DNA of 64,000 bases from Thermoguttaceae bacterium (lineage in GTDB: Bacteria; Planctomycetota; Planctomycetia; Pirellulales; Thermoguttaceae): positions 62,001 to 126,000 of the forward strand of contig JAFSMO010000046.1 in NCBI GenBank assembly GCA_017447865.1. The letters run 5' to 3'. The notes under the pieces are model-generated. The model was not told the origin of the DNA and made no database searches. It saw only the letters and a program-made list of their open reading frames with translations. This document shows, in pieces, positions 1-8,462 of this stretch (positions are counted from its first letter, which is position 1; every line of letters begins with the position of its first letter). The translations under genes and the position numbers were made by a program.

Positions 1-77
1 CAGCCGGGTTCCAGGGCCACGGGCTGGAAGAACTTTCCATTCTCAGAAAGGTTAATACGTAAAAAAGCTTTGGCCAT
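1..77 (-). CDS. N-terminal fragment of an unidentified protein, cut by the window edge
   Basis: An ATG on the minus strand at 77 opens a frame that runs off the left edge. The 25 visible residues begin MAKAFLRINLSENGKFFQP. There is no signal peptide and no motif I recognise. The AT-rich sequence upstream (78-300) would be its leader and promoter region. The fragment is too short to assign a function; it could also be a chance frame. Confidence 0.4.
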   Translation of the reverse strand, partial: MAKAFLRINLSENGKFFQPVALEPG

Positions 78-179
78 AATTTAATCCATTAATTTAAAAT
101 GAGTATATTGCTAGCAAAATTCGTTATTATTACAAGCATACACCAAAGCATTGAAAAATCAAGAAGCCCCTGCTTAATT

Positions 180-204
180 TTTTGGAATTTTTCCAAAATT
201 TTTT
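180..204. terminator. AT-rich stem-loop, possible weak terminator
   Basis: TTTTGGAA (180-187) and TTCCAAAA (191-198) form an 8-bp perfect stem with a TTT loop. T-rich runs flank it on both strands. It lies between the left-edge gene and the methyltransferase promoter. A terminator role is inferred; the stem is AT-rich and weak. The rest of 78-378 is AT-rich leader and promoter sequence. Confidence 0.3.
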
Positions 205-291
205 AAGAAAAGAGGTTTTCAGGGAGGCAAATCGGGAAAATTGACCAAATTTTGACGGAAGCGGAGAGTTTTCAGGAGATTCCTTTCCCTC

Positions 292-319
292 TTGACTTTT
301 TCCAAAAACGCAATATAAT
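292..319 (+). promoter_or_regulatory. Sigma-70-like promoter of the methyltransferase gene
   Basis: TTGACT (292-297), a 16-bp spacer and a consensus TATAAT (314-319) lie about 60 bp before the methyltransferase ATG. The same architecture recurs in this window before the genes at 17263, 35679, 38093, 49643 and 62892. Confidence 0.75.
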
Positions 320-378
320 ACTCTCGCATTTAATTAATTCCCCGACCCTGTTTTTCACCCCAGGAAGCTGAACACAAA

Positions 379-1098
379 ATGAAGAAAACAAATCGCCCGG
401 TGTGGCAGTACGATGAACTGAAAATCAACTCGACCATCGATTACACGATGGCGGCGGAGGCGGCCCGGTACGAGGAACGCCACGGTACCGTCCGGAAGAT
501 CGAGGCCGAAAACCGGAATATTCTGGAACGTCTGGAAACCCTGATCCCCGGCGGGCTGGCAAAGGCCAGGATCCTTGAGATCGGCACGGGAACCGGCGCG
601 TTCGCCCGGACTGCGGCCCCGAAATGCGCGTGGGTCACGGCTCTGGACGCTGCGGAGGCGATGCTGGCCGTGGCGAAGGAAAAGGCCGCGCCGCTGGGAC
701 TCCAAAATCTGGAGTGGGTCCATGCCGGTTTTTTGACCTTTGACTTCCCGGAAAACGCGTACGATGCGGTGGTCACGAGCCTGGCGCTTCACCATCTGCC
801 GGACGTCTGGAAGGGGGAGGCCCTCGTCAATATTCGCCGGACGCTCAAACCCGGCGGCGTGCTCATCCTCGTGGACGTCACGTTCCCGTGGGACTGCGGA
901 GAAATGGCAAAATGCGAGCCGGTTTTCCTGGATAAAATTGCGAGCGAGGACATGAAACGGCCGTTCATCGGGCACATTTCGAAAGAGTACAGCACGTTCA
1001 GCTGGATCATGGCCGCCCTGATTGAGCACGCGGGCATGAAACTGCTGGAACGCTCCAAATTCAGCACCGTTGCGGAGATTTTCGTCGCGAGAAAATAA
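379..1098 (+). CDS. Class I SAM-dependent methyltransferase
   Basis: A 239-residue cytoplasmic protein with a type 11/25 methyltransferase fold. The glycine-rich SAM-binding motif I (ILEIGTGTGAF) is at residues 65-75. An acidic residue ends strand 2 in the VTALDAAEAM stretch, and the region FPENAYDAVVTSLALHHLPD follows around residue 125. Substrate specificity cannot be read from these motifs. The start is supported by an AGGAAG ribosome site at 362-367 and a strong promoter at 292-319. The gene stands alone and converges on argG across a repeat-rich intergenic region. Confidence 0.85.
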   Translation: MKKTNRPVWQYDELKINSTIDYTMAAEAARYEERHGTVRKIEAENRNILERLETLIPGGLAKARILEIGTGTGAFARTAAPKCAWVTALDAAEAMLAVAKEKAAPLGLQNLEWVHAGFLTFDFPENAYDAVVTSLALHHLPDVWKGEALVNIRRTLKPGGVLILVDVTFPWDCGEMAKCEPVFLDKIASEDMKRPFIGHISKEYSTFSWIMAALIEHAGMKLLERSKFSTVAEIFVARK

Positions 1099-1122
1099 AC
1101 TCCGGAAGGATGGCGAATGGAA

Positions 1123-1156
1123 GGCGGTAATGGAGCGCGGAGCGCGGAATTACGCG
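1123..1156. repeat. Short palindromic repeat, family A, copy 1
   Basis: The unit begins GGCGGTAATGGAG and ends GGAATTACGCG. Near-identical units occur at 47732-47767 and 60412-60445. The outer arms GTAAT/ATTAC can pair, and the centre GCGC-GGA-GCGC forms a nested hairpin. It lies 24 bp after the methyltransferase stop codon. No open frame is present. Confidence 0.8.
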
Positions 1157-1161
1157 CTTTT

Positions 1162-1247
1162 AAATACGGAGGGCCGGCGTCCTCGCCGGTCAAGTTAATA
1201 AAAGGCTTAAAACCTCTAACTTGACCGGCGGGACGCCGGCCCTCCGG
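1162..1247. repeat. Long stem-loop, related to the ends of the SUMF1 cassette
   Basis: The arms 1167-1197 and 1217-1246 are reverse complements over 30 bp with one bulged T, separated by a 19-nt loop. The outer sequence TACGGAGGGCCGGCG is shared with the left inverted repeat of the element at 20350-21503. It sits between two convergent genes (methyltransferase and argG). It could act as a bidirectional terminator, although no clear T-run follows the stem, or be a non-autonomous mobile repeat. Confidence 0.8.
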
Positions 1248-1267
1248 ATCTTACTCACCAATCGTTC

Positions 1268-2485
1268 TCAGTCTTTCCCCCACGGGTGACGGCGGCCCTG
1301 AACGCGGCCGGGGAGGCTCTGGAGACGGATGAAGCCTTCCGCGTCGTCCTGATTGTAGCTTCCGCCGCCTTCCATAGTCGCGATCCCTTCGTCGTACAGC
1401 GAGTTCGGGCTGAAGCGTTCCGCCACGTCGATGTTCCCTTTGTAAAGCAAAAGTTTCACCGAGCCGGTCACCACTTTCTGCGCCTGGCGAATGAACGCAA
1501 GCAGCGCGTCCATCTTCGCGTGGTACCAGAAGCCGTAGTAGATCATTTCGGCCACTTCCGGCGCCAGACGGTCACGCAGGTGCGTCAGGTCGCGGTCCAT
1601 GCAGAGGCTTTCAAGCTGGCGGTGCGCCGTGTAGAGGAGCGTCATGCCGGGGGACTCGTAAACGCCGCGGGACTTCATCCCCACGAAGCGGTTTTCCACC
1701 ATGTCGATGCGCCCGACGCCGTTGCGGCCGGCGATCTCGTTCGCCTTGCGGATGATCTCCGCCGGGGAGAGTTTCTCGCCATTGATCGCGACCGGATTGC
1801 CTTCCACGAACTCGATCGTGACTTCTTCTTCCTGATCCGGAGCTTCTTTCGGAGAAACGCCCATTCCGAAATCGACGAGCTTCACGCCGCAGACGTTCAG
1901 GTCTTCAAGCTGGCCAGCCTCGTAACTGATGTGGAAGCAGTTTTCGTCCGAGCTGTACGGCTTGCTGACGCTGGCTTTCACCGGAATGTTTTTCTCGGCG
2001 CAGTACGCGATCATCTGCGACCGGCCCGGGAATTTGTCGCGGAATTTCTTCAGACGCCACGGAGCGATCACCGTGATCTCCGGGTCGAGCGCCTCAGCGG
2101 CGATCTGGAAGCGGCACTGGTCGTTTCCTTTGCCCGTTGCGCCGTGAACGAAGTACTTGGCGCCGACTTCATGAGCGACCCGCAGGCACGCGCGGGCGAT
2201 GATCGGACGGGCGATGGAAGTCCCAAGGAGGTAAATCCCCTCGTATTTCGCCTGCCACTGGATCATCGGGAACGCGAAATCGCGGCAGCACTCGTCGCGG
2301 ACGTCCACGACGCGGGCCGACTTCGCGCCGATTTTCAGCGCTTTCTCGATGATCGCCTGGCGGTCTTCGCACGGCTGACCAACATCAACGTACACGCAGT
2401 GCACTTCAAAGCCTTCGTCCATCAGCCAGCCAACGAGGACCGAAGTGTCCAGTCCGCCGGAATACGCCAACACACAGGATTTCAT
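1268..2485 (-). CDS. argG: Argininosuccinate synthase
   Basis: A 405-residue enzyme joining citrulline and aspartate with ATP to give argininosuccinate, the penultimate arginine step. The N-terminal ATP-pyrophosphatase P-loop is AYSGGLDTSVL (residues 6-16). Also typical are the segment HGATGKGNDQCRF and the C-terminal part with GFIRLQSLPGR. Length matches the family (about 400). The frame is open for 17 more codons upstream, but I chose the ATG at 2485, which starts MKSCVLAYSGG and follows a GGAAGG ribosome site. It is transcribed alone; other arg genes are not in the window. Confidence 0.97.
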   Translation of the reverse strand: MKSCVLAYSGGLDTSVLVGWLMDEGFEVHCVYVDVGQPCEDRQAIIEKALKIGAKSARVVDVRDECCRDFAFPMIQWQAKYEGIYLLGTSIARPIIARACLRVAHEVGAKYFVHGATGKGNDQCRFQIAAEALDPEITVIAPWRLKKFRDKFPGRSQMIAYCAEKNIPVKASVSKPYSSDENCFHISYEAGQLEDLNVCGVKLVDFGMGVSPKEAPDQEEEVTIEFVEGNPVAINGEKLSPAEIIRKANEIAGRNGVGRIDMVENRFVGMKSRGVYESPGMTLLYTAHRQLESLCMDRDLTHLRDRLAPEVAEMIYYGFWYHAKMDALLAFIRQAQKVVTGSVKLLLYKGNIDVAERFSPNSLYDEGIATMEGGGSYNQDDAEGFIRLQSLPGRVQGRRHPWGKD

Positions 2486-2542
2486 GGTTTTTGATCCTTC
2501 CATAAAATGTGACCGAAAATGATAGAAAAATATCAATTAACT

Positions 2543-2570
2543 ATTATGGCACGTTCCGCTTTTTTTGCAA
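2543..2570 (-). promoter_or_regulatory. Promoter of argG
   Basis: On the minus strand TTGCAA (2570-2565), a 16-bp spacer and CATAAT (2548-2543) precede the argG start by about 60 bp. No ARG-box-like palindrome is evident nearby. Confidence 0.6.
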
Positions 2571-2606
2571 GGGGGAGGGGAAAATTTTTTGCGGACTTTT
2601 CGGCCA

Positions 2607-2640
2607 TAAAAAAAGAATCGCCGGACAGACCAGCGATTCC
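2607..2640 (-). terminator. Rho-independent terminator after the SYLF gene
   Basis: Read on the minus strand, GAATCGC (2639-2633) and GCGATTC (2621-2615) pair as a 7-bp stem followed by seven Ts. It lies 60 bp beyond the stop of the SYLF-domain gene and would end the HAD-MFS-SYLF transcript before argG. Confidence 0.8.
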
Positions 2641-2698
2641 GAGGTTTTTAAATCGGTTTTGAGCCGTTTTTGAGGGAGAATTTAACGGTCGTACCCGC

Positions 2699-3754
2699 TC
2701 ATTTCCCCAAATAAAGTTTCAGCAGAGTACGCACCCGGTCAAACTCCGGCCGTGCGGTGAGTTCCGCGTATTTCGGGTCAGCGGCCACTTTTTCTAGGCG
2801 GTCGTAAAGCGACTGAAGATTCGGCGTCACCTCCGTGCTTCCCGGCGTCAGCGCTTCGGGCGGAAGGGCGAGCCATTTCTGCCATTCCGGCTCCAGAATC
2901 TTCATCAGATTCTCATGAGCCGGGACCAAAAGCACGCGCGCTGCCTCACGATCGGTCATAGGCTTATCCGCAGGCGGGGCAGGCAGGGGGTCAGATGACG
3001 ACGGCAGCTGAGAGTCCGCAGAATTCGGGGTGTCAAGCGTTTCCGGAGCTGGTGCAACGGGAGCAACCACCGCGTTCGGATCTTCGTTCTGCTCATCTTT
3101 TTTCACGTAGCTGGCCGTGAGTTCGACCACCCTTCGGGCCGGGTCGGGGATTCCGTCCGCGTAGAAGTTCCGATTCGTCTTTTCATCAATTTTCAGAACG
3201 CAGCCGTCCACCGCCACGCCGAGGAACAGACCGCGGGAGCGGGAGTAGGAGTAAAGCTCCGAGTTGAACTCGTAGTTGGTGCTGGCCAACGCCTGGCGCC
3301 CGACCGGGCCCGCGGCGACCGACGCATCCGCGCCGATGGTGAAATCGCCGTCCAGCGCCGCCTTGACACTGCGCGGCGTGCAGAAGATCAGAATGACGTC
3401 GGCCGACTGGATCCCGGCCTGAAAACCAATGCTTCCGCCGCTCATTCGGAGGAAACGGGGAGCTTCCCACTTCCCCTCACTGTTTTTCACGATGAAGATC
3501 CCGTACCCGTGTTGGCCGCCAATGACGAAGCTTCCCTTGATCAATCCCGGGAAAATCGCGACTCCATCCGCTTTTTCGAAAAGGGCTTCCGGGATCGAGT
3601 TGGCCGGGATCTCCATGATCTCTTTCAGGCAGCGGTACGCGTCGTTCAGCGTCGTTTCTTCACGATTCGCAGGCTTGGCAAGAAGCTGCGCCTGAACCGG
3701 GGCGGTGAGGGCGAGCAGGAGCAACCCCACAAAAAGGGAAAAATAGGATTTCAT
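2699..3754 (-). CDS. Exported SYLF (Ysc84-type) lipid-binding domain protein
   Basis: A 351-residue protein with a signal peptide (residues 1-22, ending in VQAQ). An SYLF domain follows at about 30-215, recognised by KADGVAIFPGLIKGSFVIGGQHGYGIF, DVILIFCTPRSVKAALDGDFTIGADASVAAGPVGR and the glycine-rich end. The family binds phosphoinositides in eukaryotes; the bacterial role is unclear. The C-terminal 130 residues are Pro-rich, then helical, with no known domain. The start at 3754 was chosen because it gives the signal peptide and follows GGAAAGGA. It is last in a minus-strand run with the MFS and HAD genes (70-bp gap). Confidence 0.8.
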   Translation of the reverse strand: MKSYFSLFVGLLLLALTAPVQAQLLAKPANREETTLNDAYRCLKEIMEIPANSIPEALFEKADGVAIFPGLIKGSFVIGGQHGYGIFIVKNSEGKWEAPRFLRMSGGSIGFQAGIQSADVILIFCTPRSVKAALDGDFTIGADASVAAGPVGRQALASTNYEFNSELYSYSRSRGLFLGVAVDGCVLKIDEKTNRNFYADGIPDPARRVVELTASYVKKDEQNEDPNAVVAPVAPAPETLDTPNSADSQLPSSSDPLPAPPADKPMTDREAARVLLVPAHENLMKILEPEWQKWLALPPEALTPGSTEVTPNLQSLYDRLEKVAADPKYAELTARPEFDRVRTLLKLYLGK

Positions 3755-3824
3755 CTGGAATTCCTTTCCGGAATGAAAAAGTTGGTTTTCAGGAAAATCA
3801 GGGAAAACACGCACTGCGAGCGAA

Positions 3825-5219
3825 TCATTCCAAATTCTTTTCCGCTGCGTTGCGGTCCCGATTGTAGAAAAGCACCATCGAGATCAAAACGAGCAGGGCG
3901 GAGCCGACATAAACCCACGCGAGCATCGAAAGGCCCGGGCCGAAATCGCCTTCGTACTGTTTCTCGAGGATGGCCAGGATCCACGGCGAGAAGGAACCGA
4001 GGACGAACGCGATCGCGAACATGAGCCCCGTGGCGGTCGAGCGGTACTTCGGCTCGATCACGTCAAAAAGGGACGCGACCAGGTTCGAGTCGTAGATCCC
4101 GCGGAAGAAACCGAAACCGGCAAGCGCGACGTACACGAGGATCAGGTTCTCCGTGGCGCCCATCCAGTAAATGAACGGCGCCCCGAGCAGAAGTCCCCAG
4201 AACTCGGTCTGCATGCGGATGTTCCGGACCTTCGACGCCAGGTAGTCGGAAACGCCCGCGGCGAGGAAGACGCTCATGTACGCCAGGAGGTGATGCCAGA
4301 ACGTCGCGTTGAAGCCCGCGACCGTGCCGCTGACGTTAAAATGCTCCTTCAGGTAGGTCGGCATCCAGGTCAGGAACCCGACGTTCACGAAGCACATTCC
4401 GGCAAACGCCAGCGAGAGCAGGTAAAACGTGGGCCGGGAAAGGACCGCCGCGCACGCGTGGCCCACGGAGATTTTTTCGGCCTGGACCGGCACGATTTCG
4501 GTTTGTGGGTCCAGTGCCGCCTTTTCCTGAGCCATGCGCAGAGCGTCCGCTTTATCGTTCCGGAAGAGGAAGTAAATGATCGCGGCCCAAACGATCCCGA
4601 TGGTACCGAAAATGCAGAACGCAGCGCGCCAGCCGTAGGTGAAGCCGACCCACGCGGAGAGGCTTCCGCCGAACACGACGCCCGTGTAGTTTGCCGTCTG
4701 GTGGATCGCCATGGCGGTGGCGCGGGTTTTGTCGTGGTAAAGCGCGATCAGCGAGTTGGCCGCCGGGTAGTAGAACGCCTCACCGATGCCCGTCGCGATG
4801 CTGCGCATGGCGATGAGGATTAGAAGCGAAAGCGTCGCGGCGCTGCACCAAGTGTAAACGCCGCCGGGGAGGTTGGCCGTGATCCATTCCGAGTTCGGAA
4901 CGATGCCCGTCGCGAGGGTCCCGAGGCTGAAGACCGTCAGGCTCAGGAAAACGACCATTTTTTTGCGGATCTTGTCGCCGGCGAAACCCGCGAACGGAAC
5001 GAAGATCCCGTAGAAAATGGTGAACCAGGTCGCGACTTTGCCGAGCGTCACTTTATCGAAGCCCAGGCCGCCTTCCGTGATCGGCGCGCCGATGAGCGGC
5101 AGCACGTTATTGAAAAGCTGGCGGTCGCCCTGATTCAGGAAGAAGGCGAGCCAGAGGAAGATCAGCATGTACCACTTGTAGTAGCGCGGGATCGGATTGG
5201 AGTTTGATTCGGTATTCAT
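3825..5219 (-). CDS. Major facilitator superfamily transporter
   Basis: A 464-residue inner-membrane permease with about 12 hydrophobic segments. The loop between helices 2 and 3 carries GFAGDKIRKKMVVF, the MFS signature region. The N-terminal RYYKWYMLIFLWLAFFLNQGDRQLFNNVLP resembles the anion:cation symporter subfamily (organic acids, sugar acids). The substrate is not determinable. It lies 77 bp after the HAD gene and 70 bp before the SYLF gene in one orientation, suggesting co-transcription. Confidence 0.88.
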   Translation of the reverse strand: MNTESNSNPIPRYYKWYMLIFLWLAFFLNQGDRQLFNNVLPLIGAPITEGGLGFDKVTLGKVATWFTIFYGIFVPFAGFAGDKIRKKMVVFLSLTVFSLGTLATGIVPNSEWITANLPGGVYTWCSAATLSLLILIAMRSIATGIGEAFYYPAANSLIALYHDKTRATAMAIHQTANYTGVVFGGSLSAWVGFTYGWRAAFCIFGTIGIVWAAIIYFLFRNDKADALRMAQEKAALDPQTEIVPVQAEKISVGHACAAVLSRPTFYLLSLAFAGMCFVNVGFLTWMPTYLKEHFNVSGTVAGFNATFWHHLLAYMSVFLAAGVSDYLASKVRNIRMQTEFWGLLLGAPFIYWMGATENLILVYVALAGFGFFRGIYDSNLVASLFDVIEPKYRSTATGLMFAIAFVLGSFSPWILAILEKQYEGDFGPGLSMLAWVYVGSALLVLISMVLFYNRDRNAAEKNLE

Positions 5220-5296
5220 GGCAGGAAATGGGAAAAAGGGGGTTCCTCGGAAACGTTTTCTTGACTTTGCTTCACTTTACGCTGGGTTACGCCGGT

Positions 5297-6160
5297 TTAC
5301 TTCTTGAGCCACGGCGGATCGACCGGCAGGTACGTGTTGAACTCGTCCAGAAGCTGCTGCTGGTACTCGCCCGCGAAGGTCCCGTTGAAGAAGCGGTCAA
5401 GGCCTTCGTCGTACAGACGCTTCCAGCTCGCCTCTTCCGCGCCCGGGTTGATCGGGTAGAAGAGCGTATTGTTCGCCTTCGCGGCTTTGTAATCGCCGGG
5501 GGCGTCGCCGACCATCAGCACGTGGTTCGGCGCGTATTTCACGGCATTCTGAAGCACTTCTTTCTTCGTGCCGTACTCCTGGCCGCAGATTTCCGTGACG
5601 TACTGCTCAATATTGTGCTCGCGCCACTCGCGGACCAGCGCCTCGTTCGGGGTCTGGCTCACGACGAGCGTGTCGGCCAGCGCCTGCATTTTCTGGAGGC
5701 ACTCGCGGACGAACGGGAACGGCGGGACGCCGTACACCATGTTCGTGACCGTCTCGTTCACGGCCAGCGACCACGCCAGAACGTTTTCCATTTCGGGGGA
5801 CGGATTCCGCTTCACTTCCTCGATCAGCGCGGGATTCCCGAGTTTGGTCTCCCGGGCGACCCAGTCTTTCAGCGCCTGCGGAACGACGATTTTCACGCCG
5901 CGGGCCTGCACTTCGGGGCGGCTGGCGGTCCATTCAAGCTCCTCGATGAGGGCCGGGAACCGGTTGATCCCGCGGCTCTGACTGTAGAGGTTCACGAATT
6001 CGCACGCCTCACGAGCGTATTTGCTGACGCCCTGAAGCCCGAAATACTTGATCGTGTTGGGGGTGAAGCACTCTTTCTGCTTGATTTCCATCGTGTCGAA
6101 AATGCAGCCGTCCGAGTCCAGACCGATGAAAAACTCTTTTGTGGGTTTTAAGTCGTACAT
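5297..6160 (-). CDS. HAD-superfamily hydrolase
   Basis: A 287-residue cytoplasmic phosphatase-like protein. Motif I is GLDSDGCIFDTM (DxD nucleophile pair, about residues 13-24). Motif II is the VVSQTPNEAL stretch with a threonine in place. Motif IV is MVGDAPGDYKAA, giving the GDxxxD acidic pair. A large helical cap lies between motifs I and II. The physiological phosphate ester is unknown. It heads the HAD-MFS-SYLF run, which could link import of a compound with phosphate removal. Confidence 0.85.
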   Translation of the reverse strand: MYDLKPTKEFFIGLDSDGCIFDTMEIKQKECFTPNTIKYFGLQGVSKYAREACEFVNLYSQSRGINRFPALIEELEWTASRPEVQARGVKIVVPQALKDWVARETKLGNPALIEEVKRNPSPEMENVLAWSLAVNETVTNMVYGVPPFPFVRECLQKMQALADTLVVSQTPNEALVREWREHNIEQYVTEICGQEYGTKKEVLQNAVKYAPNHVLMVGDAPGDYKAAKANNTLFYPINPGAEEASWKRLYDEGLDRFFNGTFAGEYQQQLLDEFNTYLPVDPPWLKK

Positions 6161-6217
6161 GATTCAGTCTTTAAAAGGGTTGAGTTTGGGTTTTCCGTGA
6201 GAATAAATATTTCCTTA

Positions 6218-6245
6218 ATTATAGCAGAAAAAAATCCTTTGAACA
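6218..6245 (-). promoter_or_regulatory. Probable promoter of the HAD-MFS-SYLF run
   Basis: A consensus TATAAT lies on the minus strand at 6223-6218, about 58 bp before the HAD start codon. The -35 region is weak (TGTTCA at 6245-6240 with 16 bp spacing). Confidence 0.45.
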
Positions 6246-6381
6246 GAGGGCGGGAGAAAAAAATTTAAATTTTGTGGGGGGCCTTTCTTAAATTTCGGTT
6301 TTGTGATAAAATCGGGATTGGCGTGAATCCGCGCCCCGCTTTTTTTCAGCTTTTTACCCGCCTTTTACTTCAGGAGATTTT

Positions 6382-8370
6382 ATGAAACGCTTCCTTTGGA
6401 CGCTCTGCGTGCTCTTCTGCTTCGCGGTTTCGCTTCGCGCGGCGGAGTTTTCCTTTTTGTATGACGGCCAGCCGCAGGATCTGAGCCGGTTCCAGGTCCA
6501 GACCCGGCAGGAGGGCGAGGTCGTGACCGAAACGTTCACCGCCCCGGACGGAAAACTGCAAATCGAGGTCAAAACCCGCAAGTACGCGGATTTTCCGGTT
6601 CGGGACTGGACCATTCGGCTCCGGAACCTCTCGGCGGCCGAATCGACCGGGATCGTTTCCGATTTCCAGTCGCTCGACCTGAATGTTCCGGTGCAGGGGG
6701 ACGCGGAACTCCGGGGTTTCCTGGGCTCGACCAACAGGCCGGAGGATTTTTCCGCTTTCCGCGAAACGCTGGAGGCCGGGAAGAACCGCGTGTTCATGAA
6801 CGAGGGCGGTCGGTCGTCGGACCCGTTTTTCCCGTTCCTGGAGCTTTGCGTGAACGACCGGAACGGCTTCATTTTCGCCCCGGCGTGGACGGGCGGCTGG
6901 AAGGCCGAGTTCGTCAATGACGGCCAGCGGGTGAACGTGAAAGCCGGGCTGATCGCGACGAATTTCAGGCTTTTGCCCTCCGAATCGGTGAAACTCCCCG
7001 GAATGGCGGTTTTTTGCCGGGAAGATCAGCCGCGCGCGGCGTTCCAGACGCTCATTCACCGCTTCATGCTGGTGCACCGGGTCCCGCGGGACCGTGAGGG
7101 AAAGATCCTTCCGCCCATCACTCCCGTCACGGCGGGCGGCGGGAACAAAACCCCCGAAATGATGCAAAAAGTGCTGGACTGGGCGGTGCAAAACGCGCTC
7201 CCGTTCGATACTTACTGGGTCGATGCCGGCTGGTACGGGCCGCCGCACGAGGACGAGCACTACACGAACTGCGGCCCGAACTGGTGGAAGTACGTCGGCG
7301 ACTGGCGCGTGAACACGACGACGCACCCGACGGGCGACCTGAGGCCGATCTCCGACGCGGCGCATCGGGCCGGGATGAAGTTCCTCCTCTGGTTCGAGCC
7401 GGAGCGGGTCCAAGTCAACGAGATCGAAGTGGCCCCCGGCGTCGTCTGGAAGAATCCGATCCTCGAGGAGCATCCGGATTTCGTCAACGAAAACCTTTTC
7501 GACTACGGAAACCCGGCGGCGCTGAAGTGGATGCAGGAAACGATTTACGGGATCATCGGGAAAAACGGCGTGGACATTTACCGCCAGGACTTCAATACTT
7601 CGCCGGGCGGCGTCTGGCGCATGCTCGACCAGAAGGACCCCGAGCGTGTGGGGATCGCCGAGATGAAGCACATTGAGGGGCTTTACCGCTTCCTCGACGA
7701 GATGCGCGAGCGGTTCCCGAACATCGCACAGGAAAACTGCTCGTCCGGCGGCCGGCGCATCGATTACGAGATGATCTCCCGCGCCCAGGTTTACTGCCGG
7801 AGCGACTATTTCATCGGCCGGAAACCCGGCGACCTGGCGTTCATTCAGGGCCAGAACGCGACGCGGAACACGCTGGCGTTCCTGCCGTTCCAGGGGGGCG
7901 AGGGAAACGGAGTCCCGATCGGCGACGTGTACGCGATGCTGAGCGTCTTCGCGCCGGGAACGGTTTGCACTCCGACCGACTTTGACGGTGCGCTGGTCAA
8001 ACGGGAATTTTCGGCGGATGAGACGCACTGGTTCCAGAAAATCTACGGGCTTCTGGACCGCATCAAGCCGTACTGGAGCGCGGACTTCTACCCGCTGACG
8101 GAGGACGCGACCACGTCCAACGCCGAGTGGTGCGCGTGGCAGCTCGACGACCCGGCGACGGAGTCTGGCGTGGTTCAGGTTTTCCGCCGCGCGGAAGCCC
8201 CGGACGAAAGCCGGGTTTTGGAGCTTCAAAGCATCGACCCGGCCGGGCGCTACGAGCTTGAAAACTACGCGGGCGAAGTGAAGGAAGTGGGCGGCGCGGA
8301 ACTGCAGAAGTGGACCGTGACGCTCCCCCAGCGCGGCGCGGAGCTGATTTTCTACAAAAAGAAGAAGTAG
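6382..8370 (+). CDS. Exported alpha-galactosidase, glycoside hydrolase family 36
   Basis: A 662-residue secreted or periplasmic enzyme cleaving terminal alpha-1,6-galactosides such as melibiose, raffinose or galactomannan side chains. A signal peptide covers residues 1-20 (MKRFLWTLCVLFCFAVSLRA). An N-terminal beta-sandwich leads to a TIM barrel with the nucleophile Asp403 in YRQDFN and the likely acid/base Asp475 in CRSDYF, followed by a C-terminal beta domain. Length matches GH36/melibiase. Ribosome site AGGAG precedes the ATG. It converges on a symporter gene and belongs to a galactoside locus with the GH2 enzyme at 9961. Confidence 0.93.
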   Translation: MKRFLWTLCVLFCFAVSLRAAEFSFLYDGQPQDLSRFQVQTRQEGEVVTETFTAPDGKLQIEVKTRKYADFPVRDWTIRLRNLSAAESTGIVSDFQSLDLNVPVQGDAELRGFLGSTNRPEDFSAFRETLEAGKNRVFMNEGGRSSDPFFPFLELCVNDRNGFIFAPAWTGGWKAEFVNDGQRVNVKAGLIATNFRLLPSESVKLPGMAVFCREDQPRAAFQTLIHRFMLVHRVPRDREGKILPPITPVTAGGGNKTPEMMQKVLDWAVQNALPFDTYWVDAGWYGPPHEDEHYTNCGPNWWKYVGDWRVNTTTHPTGDLRPISDAAHRAGMKFLLWFEPERVQVNEIEVAPGVVWKNPILEEHPDFVNENLFDYGNPAALKWMQETIYGIIGKNGVDIYRQDFNTSPGGVWRMLDQKDPERVGIAEMKHIEGLYRFLDEMRERFPNIAQENCSSGGRRIDYEMISRAQVYCRSDYFIGRKPGDLAFIQGQNATRNTLAFLPFQGGEGNGVPIGDVYAMLSVFAPGTVCTPTDFDGALVKREFSADETHWFQKIYGLLDRIKPYWSADFYPLTEDATTSNAEWCAWQLDDPATESGVVQVFRRAEAPDESRVLELQSIDPAGRYELENYAGEVKEVGGAELQKWTVTLPQRGAELIFYKKKK

Positions 8371-8386
8371 GCGGGGGCATTAAGAG

Positions 8387-8427
8387 TCCGTGGACGCGGC
8401 CGCCACTCGGGGAGCCGCGTTCACGGA
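8387..8427. terminator. GC-rich stem-loop between convergent genes
   Basis: TCCGTGGACGCGGC (8387-8400) pairs with GCCGCGTTCACGGA (8414-8427) with one mismatch, and T-rich sequence follows on the plus strand. It lies between the convergent GH36 and symporter genes, so it likely terminates the GH36 transcript and perhaps both. Confidence 0.65.
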
Positions 8428-8462
8428 GTTTTCAGTTTCTGGTTTTCAGTTTTCAGTTTAGA
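8428..8462. repeat. Heptamer tandem array (GTTTTCA)
   Basis: Five 7-bp units follow one another: GTTTTCA, GTTTCTG, GTTTTCA, GTTTTCA, GTTTAGA. The last overlaps the stop codon of the symporter gene (8458-8460 on the minus strand). Similar heptamer arrays with other sequences occur at about 43.0, 48.5, 49.4 and 60.5 kb. Confidence 0.65.
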
